Shown in pieces: positions 32,920-45,437 of a stretch of DNA of 64,000 nt. The position numbers and the translations under genes were made by a program. Every line of letters starts with the position of its first letter. Position 1 is the stretch's first letter. The DNA comes from Callorhinus ursinus (taxonomy: Eukaryota; Chordata; Mammalia; Carnivora; Otariidae), in NCBI RefSeq assembly GCF_003265705.1, contig NW_020312785.1, positions 136,482,899-136,546,898 of the forward strand. Reading direction: 5' to 3'. The notes below the pieces were generated by a model, which saw nothing but the letters and a program-made list of their open reading frames with translations, searched no databases and was not told the origin of the DNA.

Positions 32920-33135
32920 CAGGAGTCAGCAAATTTTCTGGAAAGGGCCAGAAAGTAAATACTTTAGGCTCAGTGTGCCATAGTCTTGGCTGCAACTACT
33001 CCATTCTGTTGATGTGGTACCAAGATACCCATAGACCACAGTAAACCAATACCTGTGCCTGTGTCCCAATAAAACTTTATTTATGAAAAAGGCAATGGGC
33101 TGGATTTCGCAGATAATCTTGAAGCTACTGTTGTA
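32920..33135 (+). mobile_element. Non-autonomous hAT-type DNA transposon relic
   Basis: caggagtcagcaaattttct, aaagtaaatactttaggctc, ccaataaaactttatttatg and gggctggatttcgcag follow a common mammalian MER element. The same family occurs at 44000-44195. Confidence 0.75.
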
Positions 33136-34784
33136 GCTGAAAAGGAAAGTGTTCTGAGCCTTTTATCACCTTTCCCAGGCCAGTGATTACAGGTGTTATG
33201 GTGAGTCTCCATTCACCCTCATGGGAGTCGGCAAACACCATTCATCTTGTGTTAATACTTTCACCTCTACATCTTTCTTTTGCCTTGTTTGTGACATAAA
33301 TAAAGTACTGCAAGCAGGGAATATGCAAATGTCAGTCATTCTTCCTTTGTAAATATGGCTATCTTATGGAAATAGTTGACTTTGGCTGGCGGGCCTTGCT
33401 TATGAACAGTCTTAATTTAATAATATGAAGAAATTCCAAGTGATAGACGGTCAGGCCCCACTGGGAATTTCCCTACATGCCCCACGCAAACGAGCACTGA
33501 TTAAAAGTGGTTAAGTCTGACGGTTGCAAAACAATATGAATGTACTTAATACCACAGGTAGTTAAAATGCTTAGAAACGGTTAAAACAATTTTATGTACT
33601 TTACCGCAATAAAACAGTATTTTCTAAAAACCTGTAAAAAGAAAAATATTGATAGTCACAGGAAAAAAAAATGGTAAACTGGAGGAAGAACTGGGAGTAG
33701 AGGAGTTCCAAATGGTGGAAACAAGCAATGTTTTCTAACCCGTACAAATGAAATGCCAAGTTAAGGAACCCAAGAAGCTCTGGCCCTCCTCCCAGGCCAA
33801 AAATCAAGTTCATCCTACACATTTTCTTTATTGAAGCCTTTATACATTTTGAGTGTATCTCGCCTATGATGCTAAAATTCATTAGTCCACGATACACTGT
33901 TTTACTATAGTGAAAACTCTCAATAAAGCTGTCATCCAATGAAAGAATTTCAACACCATAAGGGACCTTGGAAGATATGACACTTGGCAGTTCTAACCTT
34001 CTCTCGCCACATCAGGCATGATGGACGGTGTTCATGAGCATGATGGATAACAAGAGATCCACACCCATGGTTTGCTCATGCCATTTCCCTCTCTGATGCT
34101 CAGGAAAGTGTTTCAGAGGACAAGTAAGAGTGGCATTATTTTATGAATAGCCTTGAATCCAGTCTAGTTTTCCTTTTATGTAAGGCATTAGCAAACTTAG
34201 ATATCTTATTTGTGTGTGTATATATATGGACACATGCCAAAACACCCACATATAAAATAGCATGAGTGAAAACTGGTATATAATTCAATCTAACCAGAAT
34301 TCTTAAAATACCTATGGGATCGATATGTCCTAAACCCTGTGCTTCTAATTTATACCAAGTAGCTGAGGGAACTTAAGTAACTTCCATAGAGTCCACGTAG
34401 GTCTTTATACATCAGTCAGAAGGTGGAAATGGCTGAATGAGTACTAGTTTTATAAATCCAAATAGAAAAACAAAATCAAACCGTTCGACTTCTCTGGGCA
34501 TGTATTAATTTAGGCTAACTTGGGCTACAGGCTAGCTGATAACAACTTAGAAAACTGGCAAGACAAAATAAACAAAATGCTATATAGATATATTGATATA
34601 GATATAGATAGATCAAACTCTCGGAAGATTTTTGTTGTTACTGAAAGAAGCAAATGTATTCAGTACCCAAATGCATAATATGTGGTTCTATGCCCCTAAT
34701 CTTGTCACATTTCTACCAACCCAAATCTAGGAGAGTGGAGGGATTCTCATATTCTTGAAAAATCAAGAACCAAGCAGAGACTTG
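33136..34784. other. AT-rich repeat-poor intron; no gene seen
   Basis: Includes an octamer ATGCAAAT at 33323-33330 within tactgcaagcagggaatatg-type sequence and a GATA/TATA-rich stretch at 34578-34614. A 112-codon minus frame (33601-33939) has no recognisable domain. Confidence 0.5.
33323..33330 (+). promoter_or_regulatory. Octamer motif ATGCAAAT
   Basis: Second exact octamer, about 1.3 kb from the first. Confidence 0.25.
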
Positions 34785-35165
34785 TCTTAGTCTATTCGGG
34801 CTGCTGTAACAAAGTACCACAGACTGGGTGGCTTATAAACAGAAATTTATTTCTCACAGTTCTGGAGGCTAGGAAGTCCACAGTCAAGGTACCTGCAGAG
34901 TCATGGTGAGAAACCATGTCCTGGTTCATAGATGGCAGTCCTTGTGCTGGGTCCTCACATGGGGTAAGGGGAAAGGGACCTCTCTGGGGTCTCTTTTATA
35001 AGAGCACTAATCACATTCAGGAAGGGTCCACCCTTGTGACCTCATCACCTCCCCAAGGCTCCTCCACCTCCCAACACCATCACACTGGGGATCAGGTTTC
35101 CACATATGAATCTGGGAGGGGAGATGGGGGACACAATCATTCAGTCCATGGCAAAACCATAACCA
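34785..35165 (-). mobile_element. MST/MLT1-type solitary LTR (ERVL-MaLR relic)
   Basis: Starts ttagtctattcgggctgctg and runs through taacaaagtaccacagactg, tatttctcacagttctggag and cccttgtgacctcatcacct to gacacaatcattcagtccat. It is a non-coding LTR with no retroviral genes beside it. Confidence 0.92.
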
Positions 35166-35440
35166 TTCATTCCTTTGGTGTTTAAGCCAGTCCTAAAGCT
35201 AGCTCAGTTGTCTCCCTGGAGTAGCACTACCCAAAGTGTTTGTATGTTGATAGGTGTCAGTGAATAAAAGGGTGCAATCAACAGCTAAGTTTGAGAAACC
35301 CAGCCAAACTGAAACTGAATGAAGCATCAGTTTCATTACTGTGACTTAACAGAGAAGAAATATGCTGGTGCTCATTGTCTAGCCCCACAAGGATATGACA
35401 GCAGGGAGTGTTATCAACCATGAGAAGTTTTTTAGGCAGG

Positions 35441-35640
35441 GACGCCTGGGTGGCTCAGTCAGTGAAGCGGCCAACTCTTGGTTTTGGCTCCGGTCATGAT
35501 CTCAGAGTTGTGAGAGCAAGCCCTGGTTCAGGCTGTGCTCAGTGTAGAGTCTGCTTGGGATTCTCTCCCTCTCCCTCTGCTTGCTTTTTCTCTCTCTCTC
35601 TCTAAAAGAAACAAATAAATAAAAAATCTTTTTAAAAAAA
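35441..35640 (+). mobile_element. CanSINE, older subtype
   Basis: Has gcggccaactcttggttttg and gagtctgcttgggattctct. aagtttttt/aagttttgg flank it. Confidence 0.94.
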
Positions 35641-35857
35641 TAGTAAAAAAAAAGTTTTGGGGGGCATTGCATCTCATGGAACTAGTGTTCCATGGAACTC
35701 ACTTTGGGAAATGTCATAGCAAAAATATATCCAAGATAGGACTCTCATTTCCCAATATGTGGAATTATTTGAGCCTGGCACTCTAGCCTTTGGTATCAAA
35801 TTTTTCTAGTTTCCTGGAGTCTAAATAGGAAGACTATTAGGATCCATGTGATCCACT

Positions 35858-36022
35858 ACAATTATGCTATGTAATGAGTCACTAGCCACATGCAGCTACT
35901 TAACTCACATTGATTAAAATTAAATAAAACTTAAAGTCTGTTCTCCAGTCATGCTAACCACATTTCAAGTGCTCAATAGTGACATATGGCTACTGGCTAC
36001 TGTGTTGGGCAGCATGCCTATG
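35858..36022 (+). mobile_element. hAT-Charlie-type DNA transposon relic
   Basis: gtcactagccacatgcagct, accacatttcaagtgctcaa and tatggctactggctactgtg, ending ttgggcagca, are the 3' half of a common MER element. Confidence 0.75.
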
Positions 36023-36029
36023 GATCATT

Positions 36030-36180
36030 TCCATCATTGCAGAATGTTCTAACAGACAAAACTACACTAGAATATAAGCTCCTGTGTTCAGGGAGGTGTC
36101 TGTTGTGTTTTCTTCTGTATCCACAGCTGCATCCAGCACAGTGCTCTGAACACAGCATTTTTGCATAAATAGTTGTTGAA
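36030..36180 (+). mobile_element. L2 3' end relic
   Basis: ctagaatataagctcctgtg, ctgtatccacagctgcatcc and agcacagtgctctgaacaca lead into ataaatagttgttgaat. Confidence 0.8.
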
Positions 36181-36309
36181 TAGTAACAGGAAAAAAATTG
36201 CCATGAATAAGACTTGCCCTGTTCTGCAGTTACTCTAACCACTCCCTCCCCTCCCAATTCTTGTCCTCAAATTCTCTGGTGACCAACCATGCAACATCAC
36301 CTCCACATG

Positions 36310-36920
36310 AATGGACCTTGAGGGTATTATGCTATAATAAGTCAGAGAAAGACCAATGTTGTATGATCTCACTTATATGTGGACTCTAAAAAAACCAAAC
36401 CTGGGGCACCTGAGTGGCTCAGTCAGTTAAGCGTCTGCCTTGGGCTCAGGTCATGATCCCAGGGTCCTGGGATCGAGTCCCACATCGAGCCTGCTTCTCC
36501 CTCTCCCTCTGCCCCTCCTCCTGCTTGTGCTCTCTCTCTCAGTCTCTCTCCCCATCAAATAAATTTTAAAAAATCTTTTAAAAAAGTCATTAAGCAAACC
36601 AAACTCACAGAAAGAGTAGGTCGGTGGTTACCAGGGCTAGGGGGTAGGAGAATTGCAGGGATACTGGTCAAAAAGCACAAACTTTGAGATAAGACGAGTA
36701 AGTTCTGCACAGTGTCTGTACTTAACAGTACAGGCATTACATACTTGAAAGTTTCTAAGTGAGCAAACAAATAAAAACCAATTACATGAGTGATATTAGG
36801 TAACCTTAGTATAGTAACCATTTTGCAATATATACAAACTGGCACATAGTACAAATCAGCACACAGTACATTTTAAATCTACACAATGTTATATGTCAAT
36901 TATATCTCAATAAAGCTGGA
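36310..36920 (+). mobile_element. L1 3' UTR, interrupted by a SINE
   Basis: ggtattatgctataataagt, tgtatgatctcacttatatg, then after the SINE ggtggttaccagggctaggg and tatgtcaattatatctcaat. Confidence 0.88.
36403..36585 (+). mobile_element. CanSINE inside L1
   Basis: Starts ggggcacctgagtggctcag. A short internal deletion removes the ctccctgctcagc block. Confidence 0.94.
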
Positions 36921-38975
36921 AAAACGTATCTCCTCGGCATGGATCCAGCAATGTCTCTAGTAAGTCGGTAATTAATGCACAATAAGTTTTTATTTCATCT
37001 CATCGACATTGTTCAAAGTCTATCAAAAAGGCTAAAACACACAGTTCGACTCAGAGGGCCTACAATTCTAGAACATTTTTAAATTATTCAACACGCAAAA
37101 GCCAAGGTGCATATGTTACACATCTTCCTGCTCATATATTTCCTCAATTCTAAAGTAAGAATAAAACGTTCCTTGACACTTTGTCTTCCTGGTTGGGTTG
37201 ATTTGGCTGGTGTAGGGAGAGTGCCAGCCCCCTGCCTCTAAATACAGGGGCATCCAGTTTAACAAGAGACCCGTTCAAAGCATTAGGATGCCTTTGTTCT
37301 CGTGAGCAGAGCACCAGGGAGATACCTTACACCTCCTTTGTGCACCAAACCTCCCCATAAATTGACTCAGCCTTTTACCACCACCCCCAAATATGAACAT
37401 TTTCCACAGTGCACAGCGCTGCAGTATGCTAATCGGTGCAATAAAGATGTAAATGTTTGCTCCACCCAATACTCTTACAGACTGAAGTGGACATTTTCAC
37501 AATCACCTTTCTCCCCTAACATAAAAGCTCTATAAATCTGTGATTAATTACTTCTCAGGCACCTGTTAATCTCCCTCTTTCCAAAGAACAAAACCAAAAT
37601 CAGTGGGCTTTTGTCTTCGTGCCAAAGAACTCAATAGTGTTGATTCGTCTACCTCGCCCTTTCCTGAAAATGGTGGTTATCTCTCCTTTTGCATTTTATT
37701 TTTACTCTTCTGTTTAACAAACGTTTTTATTGTAAGCCTCAACTCCACAGTTTTTCAGTGGAGACTGAATATATGTGATTAAATACATCTCTTTTGCTCT
37801 AGTATTTAGATTTTGAGAAATCTATTTCAAGCCTCTCCAAAAGCATTAATTCTAAATAATGTGAGGCTCTGTCTCCTTGCATCACGTTACTTCGCTTGTG
37901 CACATCGATAATGCGACTCCGGGAAGGAGGGCAACAGTACACTGGGGAGTAAGAGAAGACAAAGTTGGAATCACTGCAGCTGGGGCTCAGTACCCCCCAG
38001 GGTCATGAAGTCACGGGAGAGGTCTTCGGCAGCCCGGTCAGGTGGGAGGGGGCAAGGGCCCGGGAAAGGAATGAAAACCCAGAGCCTGCCCCTAACCTGC
38101 TGCAACTGGTTAACTACCAGCTAAAGGATAAAAATCTAAACTTCCCACCCATTAGGAAGCCTTGTAACCAGACAGCCAGCTCCGGAGATTTGAAGCACCT
38201 TCACAGGACAAACAGACCTAGTATGCTGACAGCAATCAATCCATACGTCAAAGCACATAACCTTGACTGAGCTAAGGCAAGCTCTTTTCTTCTCGGTATT
38301 GAGTAGGATTGTGGCATTCTGTAGAAGATATAACAATAAGCCTAAAGATCATAAGGAAATAAATTTAAAGCCCATATCTTCAATGTTTGCACTAGTTTTG
38401 AGAAGAGGTTAAGTTCTGAGTTACTTCATGAACACTTTTCAGGTGTTTGAAACATTTAAGAAAATCTGTTCTGCTAAATGGATATATGTGATTTATTAAT
38501 TCTCGAGAGTTACTGAAGTGGATGACTTTGCTCCTTGGTTTTCTTATCAGCCTTAGTGAAAGTATTTGAAAGAAACAGATTGTTTAAATTTGTGATTATA
38601 GTTTCAAATGTAAAAGGAGTCTGATTAAATCTGTAAGATGCTAATAAAAGCCTTAAAAACATTAATTTGTTAAATTTAGAAGTTAAGTGTTAGTTGATAA
38701 ATAAGTAAAACCACTTCCACCATAAAAATTGACAGTTTATAAATAAAATAATATCTACAAGTTGAGGTTAAGGTTTAAGAAATACTACGTGTTAAAATTT
38801 ACAATTTTAATAAACTGAGTAATAATTGAACAAGAACAACTAACCATAAATATTCCCTTCTAAGCATAAAAGTCATCCTTGGTGAGTAAAAACACACTGA
38901 CAATTCACTTAGCTGTCATGTTATTATTTTAAACCTTCTTTTGGGTTTTTTTGAAAATACTAATAATAAACTAAA
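36921..38975. other. AT-rich single-copy intron; no gene seen
   Basis: No recognised repeats over 2 kb. 37380-37600 has dense candidate transcription-factor words (atgctaat, tgtaaatgttt, gattaattac). A 101-codon plus frame at 37965-38270 has no recognisable domain. Confidence 0.5.
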
Positions 38976-39170
38976 TGCTGGTCGCCAGAGGAGAGGGGGT
39001 GGGAGAATGGGTGAAATAGGTGAAGGGAGTAAGAATACACGTATCATGATGAGCACTAAGTAATGTATAAAATTGCTGAATCACGCTATTGTACACCTGA
39101 AACTAATATAACGCCATGTGTTAATTACACTTGAATTTAAAATAAGTAAATAAATAAATAAAAATAAAAA
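38976..39170 (+). mobile_element. Carnivore L1 3' UTR fragment
   Basis: gctggtcgccagaggagagg, gctattgtacacctgaaact and ttaattacacttgaat with an AAATA tail. Confidence 0.88.
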
Positions 39171-39223
39171 GCCATTGTCGAAAAAAATAGTCATAATAAC
39201 AAAGTATAAAACAGCAAGACAAC

Positions 39224-39416
39224 TGGGCGCCTGGGTGGCTCAGTTGGTTAAGTGACTGCCTTCGGCTCAGGTCGTGATCCTGGAGTCCGGGGATCGAGTC
39301 CCACATCGGGCTCCCTGCTCAGCAGGGAGTCTGCTTCTCCCTCTGACCCTCCCCCCTCTTTGGCTCTCTCTCTCTCTCAAATAAATAAATAAAATCTTTA
39401 AAAAAAAAAAAAAAAA
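39224..39416 (+). mobile_element. CanSINE
   Basis: Starts gggcgcctgggtggctcagt, complete, with A17 tail and acagcaagacaa/acagcaagacaag target repeat. Confidence 0.95.
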
Positions 39417-39914
39417 GACAGCAAGACAAGTCCCCTGAAAAATTAAATAAGCCCTCCTAGAAGACAGAGGCTAGAGCTGTTTTTTATCTAAGCATTTGGA
39501 ATGGAAAACCCCCTCGGAAACAAAAAGCATTAACAAGATGGTCAGGTGGTACCACCATTGAAACCCTGCCCAACGGGAAGGAACCGGAAGTAAGCAAGTC
39601 CCTGTCCCACTGCCTCCTACTAGGTGGCCAAACCTGTAAGGATGAGCGTTGGCAAAGTCAGTGGGTACAGCAGACCAGGCAAAACCAGGGCCACAGGGGC
39701 ACTCACAACCTAGTTCATAATGCCACGTGGAAGACAGACCCACAAATGCTAGATGATCTAATTCTGCCTGAACCGTGAGGTTTACATATGTATAACCAGA
39801 TTTTTAAGTCAAAGCATTTGATTTTTAAATCATGACAACTAATGACTGAAAACATTTAAACAAGCAAAACAAAACACATAGGTGGGCCACAGTGGCCTAT
39901 CCAAGGCCTAGCTG
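39417..39914. other. Single-copy intron; no gene seen
   Basis: A 90-codon minus frame at 39471-39743 has no recognisable domain. Confidence 0.45.
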
Positions 39915-40145
39915 TGGCTTCTGATCTATGGAATGAAGTTAAACTCCACAGGGAGCCCCTTATAACCGGATCCTGCCCACCTACCAACCCCAGCCCGATC
40001 CCTCCCTAGGTCAAATGTCCTGCAACTCCTAAAGATGATTCCATGCCCTAACTCTGGGCCTTTACTCATCCTGCACCTTCTATGCAGAATGTCCCGACCT
40101 GCCGACCTGACAAGATAACCTCTTTCATGGACTCTGTTCTACCCC
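39915..40145 (+). mobile_element. L2 relic
   Basis: gaatgaagttaaactccaca, gggcctttactcatcctgca and ctatgcagaatgtcc are in L2 order. The following 40146-40630 is single-copy. Confidence 0.7.
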
Positions 40146-41308
40146 CAGGTAGGTTCAAGGGATAACGTATTCCCTTCTCTTGGAAATTTTGAATTGGAGA
40201 CGCAGATAATCAAGGCAAGCATCTGACTGGGAGTATCATTATCAAGGCCCATGGGAGGCAGTTCACGAATAAGGAAGAACGGCTTCCAGACTGTGTCTCC
40301 AAAAGTGCTTGCTGAATAAATGGAGATCACTGTCCTGGGCTTAGGAAAACAAGGTTGTACAACACACACAAGGCAGGTCTAGCCACCACACCACCAGGCA
40401 GTGCAGGAAGCCTGAGCAAATGCACTTTTTATTGGAGGATAATGGCATCAACAGCACAGATTGCAACATATGGAGGGCCTGCCAAGGTAATACATCCTAG
40501 CTATCATAATTATCCTCTACTTGATTCCAAACAGAAATCCAACTTCCTACACCTCCCAGAGCAGCAGAATAATCACCATATGCTCTGAATAGCTGGTCAT
40601 CCTCAGTAGGTACTCACCTAAGAGATTCAAATATAAAGAATTTAAAAAATGAGAAGTGGAAAACATATAACTACAGAGAAGGTACACACAGTAGTGGCTG
40701 CCAACGGTTTAGGAGGAAAGGGGTGAGATACATGGCACATAGGGCATTTTAGGGTAGTAAAACTATTCTGTGTGATACTATAATGGTGGATATTGACATG
40801 CATTTGTCAAAACCCATACAGCTGTACCACCCAAACGGTGAACCTTGACAGTTTGCAAATTAAGAAAGGACATCATGCAGAAGGTCATGGGATCCCAGGA
40901 AAGAATCCTGCCTGGCAAGACAATTCTAACTCTTACAAATGTATGAAACAACCTCGCTAAAGGGAGTGGGGGAAAGGTACTGACCTAAGTAACTTTGGAA
41001 ATGAGTGTAAGACTAAAGGCGCAAGAAATAGCACCTAAGCACTGTGCTCTCGCTGACAAAGTTGTTTCCCATGGGGGTACAGGTTAACATGCTGACACTG
41101 CCATGCATATACACTGGAATTGAACAACGAAATAAATGGACATCAGAGGATATAAACCAAGTTTCTCACTGTTGAAGAGGGAGTTTACAAATAAACAAGA
41201 GGAGTCTAGAATGATCCACATGGTAATGGGGACATCAGTATGTTGGGGACATTAGTATGCTGAACATACTCATGCATAGATACAGATGGTTACACATGGA
41301 AAAATACA

Positions 41309-41366
41309 TACATACATATGTATATATGTATATATATGTATACATGCATATATACATATGTATGTA
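41309..41366. repeat. AT-rich inverted repeat (20-bp perfect arms)
   Basis: 41309-41328 is the exact reverse complement of 41347-41366, with an 18-base TA-rich spacer. It is built of ACATA/TATGT units and can form a cruciform. Confidence 0.9.
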
Positions 41367-42227
41367 GGTTAACATACACACATTTTTTCCTTTGTCAGCT
41401 GAGAGGACCTAAAAGAAATGACACCCCGACAGCAATCAGCACACCCAGCACCCAGATCTTGGTCGGTAGTACCATTCTCCAATAAAAGGCTCCTGGGAGA
41501 AATGGGCTGATTCTAGGACTGGGACAGGAAATACATAAGGTGAGCCTGGAGGGTCTGACAGTGCCAGAAAGTAAGGAAATGCTCAAAAACAAACCAAAGA
41601 AGGCCACAATGGCGGGGGCATGTGAACATGACACAGAAGCCCACTGAAAGAGTTTCCAATGGCCAAACCTGGCACACGTTTAGCAACAAAAAAAAGTAGT
41701 ATTGGACCATAACCCAAAGCAAAAAGCAAATAGCGGTGATTCCATACTAACATGAATAAATGAATGAATGGAGCAAAGCTCCCAGGCAGAAGAAATCCCA
41801 ATAAATAATGTAAATACTCCTCTCTCAAGGAAGTAGAGCAACACTCCCCACTCCTTAAGTGTGAGCTGCATATAGTGACTTCCCTTCAAAGAGCACTGTA
41901 CAGGAAGGGCAGGGAAAGCATGGTTTTTCAGTGGAGAAACCTGACCGACATGACTCCAGCCAGGTTGTTAGTTAAACAGCAACAGGCTTCAATCCTGTAG
42001 ATACTCGTAACCCTGACATGATGGAATGAAAATGGCACTTGACCTCTGTGGTCTTCCTCTCAAACCCGGAACCCCATCTCATCATGAAAAAAAACATCAA
42101 GCAAATTCCAGTAAGGGACCTCCTACAGTATACTGCCCAGCAGTCCTCAGAAATGACCAAGTCAGCAAGGTCAAGGCAAGTTGGGGAGAGACATGGTCAT
42201 AGTCAACAGGAGCCTAAGGAGGCAGGA

Positions 42228-42440
42228 CTAACCATGAGAGACTATGGACTCTGAGAAACAAACTGAGGGTTCTAGAGGGGAGGGGGTGGGGGGATGGGTT
42301 AGCCTGGTGATGGGTATTAAAGAGGGCACGTATTGAATGGAGCACTGGGTGTTATATGCAAACAATGAATCATGGAACACTACATCAAACAATAAATAAA
42401 TAATAGAAAAATAAATAAATAGAAAAATAAATAAATAAAT
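42228..42440 (+). mobile_element. Young L1 3' UTR insertion
   Basis: accatgagagactatggact, ggttctagaggggaggggg, gtgatgggtattaaagaggg and atgaatcatggaacactaca with an AAATA tail. It interrupts the older L1M end, whose text resumes at gtaatgtggtacatgca. Confidence 0.88.
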
Positions 42441-42715
42441 GTAATGTGGTACATGCAGGATGGGATTCTGGAACAGAAAAAGGACATAACGTAAAAAAAA
42501 AAAAAACTAAAGCAACCTGAATAAACTATATACTTTAGTTAATAATAAGGTATCAGTATTGGTTCATTAACTGTAACAAATGTACCACATTAACATGAGA
42601 TGTTAATAATAAAGAAACTCTGGGGGTGGAGGGGGGTATGCAGGAACTGTCTGTACTATCTGCTTCGTTTTCCTGTAAATCTGAAACTGTTCTAAAAATA
42701 AATAAATAAAATTGA

Positions 42716-43990
42716 TTAGTTTTTTTAAAAAGTGGGAGGAAAGAGGAGAAAGGCACACCCAGCACTTGGGGGGTTCGTTTTCGGAGAGGGTGACAGTGAT
42801 CTGGTTGCCCCGCTGGCTTCGCGTATGGCTCTGTCTCGCTGGGGTGGAATGTTCCTTTCAGCCCTGCACACAGATCCGGACAAAAACCTCATTAACTCTA
42901 AGAGGTAGCTGCTAGCAATCAGTGAGAAGAATTTTCTAGAGCACAAAAGAAAAGCTATTTTAAGGGATCCCAGGGATTTCCAGACTAAAATTTCAAGCAG
43001 CTAATGTGAGGGTTTCACGGGATGTAAAAATCACTTGGGGCTTTTAAGGAGCAAATAAAAACGCAAGGAAACCCTCACACAAGCACTTCACAGAGCAAGA
43101 ACAAGGGGCAAGGTCCAGGACCATAAATGACCAAACAGCATTCTTCACTTATCTGAACTGGTTTTCTAGGATAGCCACACTCCTTTTACTGACGAATCCC
43201 TGACAGCAAGCGGCCAAATCCCACCAAAGAGCTGTAGCTGTCCAGACTGGTGGAGGCAAGGGGGCGAAGTCACCAATTCGGGTTCATTCATTCACACAGT
43301 CCCTCGTGAACATCTTGCTTTTGCTGGCTGTTTCTCCAAAGGTCCAGTTTCCACTCAACACCAGTATACAGCCTGACACTAATCAGAGGGCAAGTGTCAC
43401 TCCCAATGGCAGTAGACAAACATGGCCATTAAAACAAGGACAGACCACAGGATTAGGGGGAGGAAAGGCTCTAAGGCCAACCAACCAACCAACCAACCAC
43501 CTCTTTTTCTTCCTGTATTTTTTAGCTAAAAATATTCTCAAACACACACATTCATGTAAAACAACACCTTAAAAAGAAAAAACCTTGAAATTGTGAAATG
43601 TATTTGTCCTTTCTGGCTTTGACTCGAGTTGAGAAAGCAAAGCCGCCAGACACGCCACAGGCGCTGGGAGGGAGCGAACACGCCATGTGGCCTTGGCAGC
43701 GTCTCTGTGGGAGTTTGGTAACACATCCAGGGAGTCAATTCTAAACTTCCTGAAAGACAGAAAAGCCAAGTTCTAGAGCTTTATGCCTCTCTCAGGTAAA
43801 ATCCTGGATAAGACAATTACTCCTGTAAGACTGAAAACACGAGCCCCACCCCCCACCCCGGAACAAATACGTGTACCAAACACAGTATAACTTAGTTCAT
43901 TCACAGAACTATCTTAACCAGAGTGAAGATGGGGAAAATGGGAGAGATTCACTGATTTTATGAAAAAAGTTATCAAATTCAGCTGGATCA
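42716..43990. other. Single-copy intron; no gene seen
   Basis: Contains a (CCAA)5 array at 43477-43498 and a C-rich run at 43846-43859. Small frames show no domain. Confidence 0.5.
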
Positions 43991-43999
43991 AACTGTCTC

Positions 44000-44195
44000 T
44001 GAATGGCCAGATACCATTTTAGCCTCTTACAGGTCATGCTGCATCTGTGGCAACTATCCAACCCTGCCTTTGTAGCGTGGAAACAGCCCTCAGTGACAGT
44101 AAACAAATGACCACGGCTGTGTTCCAATAAAACTTTATTTACAAAAACAAGCAGCAAACTAGATTTCACCCATAGGCTGTACTTGGCCAACTACC
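44000..44195 (+). mobile_element. Non-autonomous hAT-type relic
   Basis: ggccagataccattttagcc, cctgcctttgtagcgtggaa, gctgtgttccaataaaactt and tatttacaaaaacaagcag. Same family as 32920-33135. Confidence 0.82.
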
Positions 44196-44589
44196 GAGTT
44201 AGAAAACCCCATCTATGTCTCTCTCTATCTTCAGCTAAAACAGTCACCATCCATTCAAATTTCAGGAACAGAGCTAAACTCCTTTCATTCATAAATCAAG
44301 AAGAAAATCAACATGAATCCCCTAAAAATCTCCTTTATACATTTCTTAAAGAAACTGAGTTGAAAGTCACACAGTTGGGAACAGTAACTGGATGTAATCA
44401 AACAAAACTTGGCCAAGGATAGCTTCTCAGGAAACTATTTTCTCTAAGTGGAAGTGTTTGGGAGAAGCACACACCATATGGATCAAACGGAAACTTCTCA
44501 AGGATCCAGAAAGCTTACCTTCCCTGTGGTTGTCCTCTCAACACACTCCCTTACCTGGAAGCTTTGAAATAGTTCCTAGAATGTCCAGA

Positions 44590-45385
44590 ACAAGTCCAGT
44601 CTTCGTAATAGGGCATACAAGACCCTCTGAGACTTTCCACAACCAGTTCCAACCTCATCTCTTCCACATCTCTTTCTACCCCCAAACTACACTCTGACAA
44701 CTAAGAGGACTCACTATACCTCTAATATACCATTTGCCCTCATGGTTTCAAGTCTCCAAGCCCTTACCAGATTGACCATGTAACTTATTGTTCAAACTGG
44801 GGCATTTTTAAAAAAGACTGTATTTATTCGTTTGATAAAGAGAGAGAGCACAAGCAAGGGGATCAGCAGGGAGAAGCAAGCTCCCCACTGAGTGGGGAGC
44901 CCGATGCAGGGCTTGATCCTAGGACTCTGGGATCATGACCTGAGCCGAAGGCAGACACTTAAGTGACTGAGCCACCCAGGTGCCCCCAAATAGGGCATTT
45001 TTGAGAGTAAAAACAGTGCTATTAATAACTATACTGGGACAAAAAGCATAGCCCAATATGCAGACCATAATGTAGAGTCATTTAGCCTTCATTCATAATT
45101 TATTTCTCTGTTGTGACATCCATTGCAAACTCAGTCTGGTGAACTCCTATTCATCCTTCAAGGCCCAGGTCAAATATCACCCCTCCCTTTTTCTTGTGCC
45201 TTTCTGGCAGAGGTAACCACTCCCTCAATCTCTGTATCTGTTATAGCCCGTATCACATGATGTTGTATTTACTTGTTCCTGTGTATGTTTTCTTTGAGAA
45301 CAGGAATGCTTCCTCTGTATAGCTGGCTTTGTGCTAGAGCTGTCCTATGGTTAGTGCTCGATAAATGTTTAGTCATCTTCTTATA
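44590..45385 (+). mobile_element. L2 LINE 3' relic, split by a SINE
   Basis: gggcatacaagaccctctga before the SINE; ctggtgaactcctattcatc, cttcaaggcccaggtcaaat and gttagtgctcgataaatgtt after it. Confidence 0.85.
44812..44988 (-). mobile_element. CanSINE inside L2
   Basis: ggggcattttt/agggcattttt target duplication; head actgagccacccaggtgccc. Confidence 0.95.
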
Positions 45386-45437
45386 AAAATGTAAACTATG
45401 TATTTACCTTCAAAACCATTCTTTGCACAGAATAAAC

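Larger units (their letters stand above)
40630..42715 (+). mobile_element. L1M-type 3' UTR, long and interrupted
   Basis: tgtcaaaacccatacagctg at 40807 and, beyond a younger L1 insertion, gggattctggaacagaaaaa, ttaataataaggtatcagta, tgtaacaaatgtaccacatt and ctgaaactgttctaaaaata. The middle (40910-42200) is less certain and may include unique DNA. Confidence 0.6.

Noticed and set aside
17071..35165. Endogenous retroviral genes beside the two MaLR LTRs
   Set aside because: Both LTRs (17071-17440 and 34785-35165) are solitary and ancient; no gag, pol or env reading frames lie next to them.
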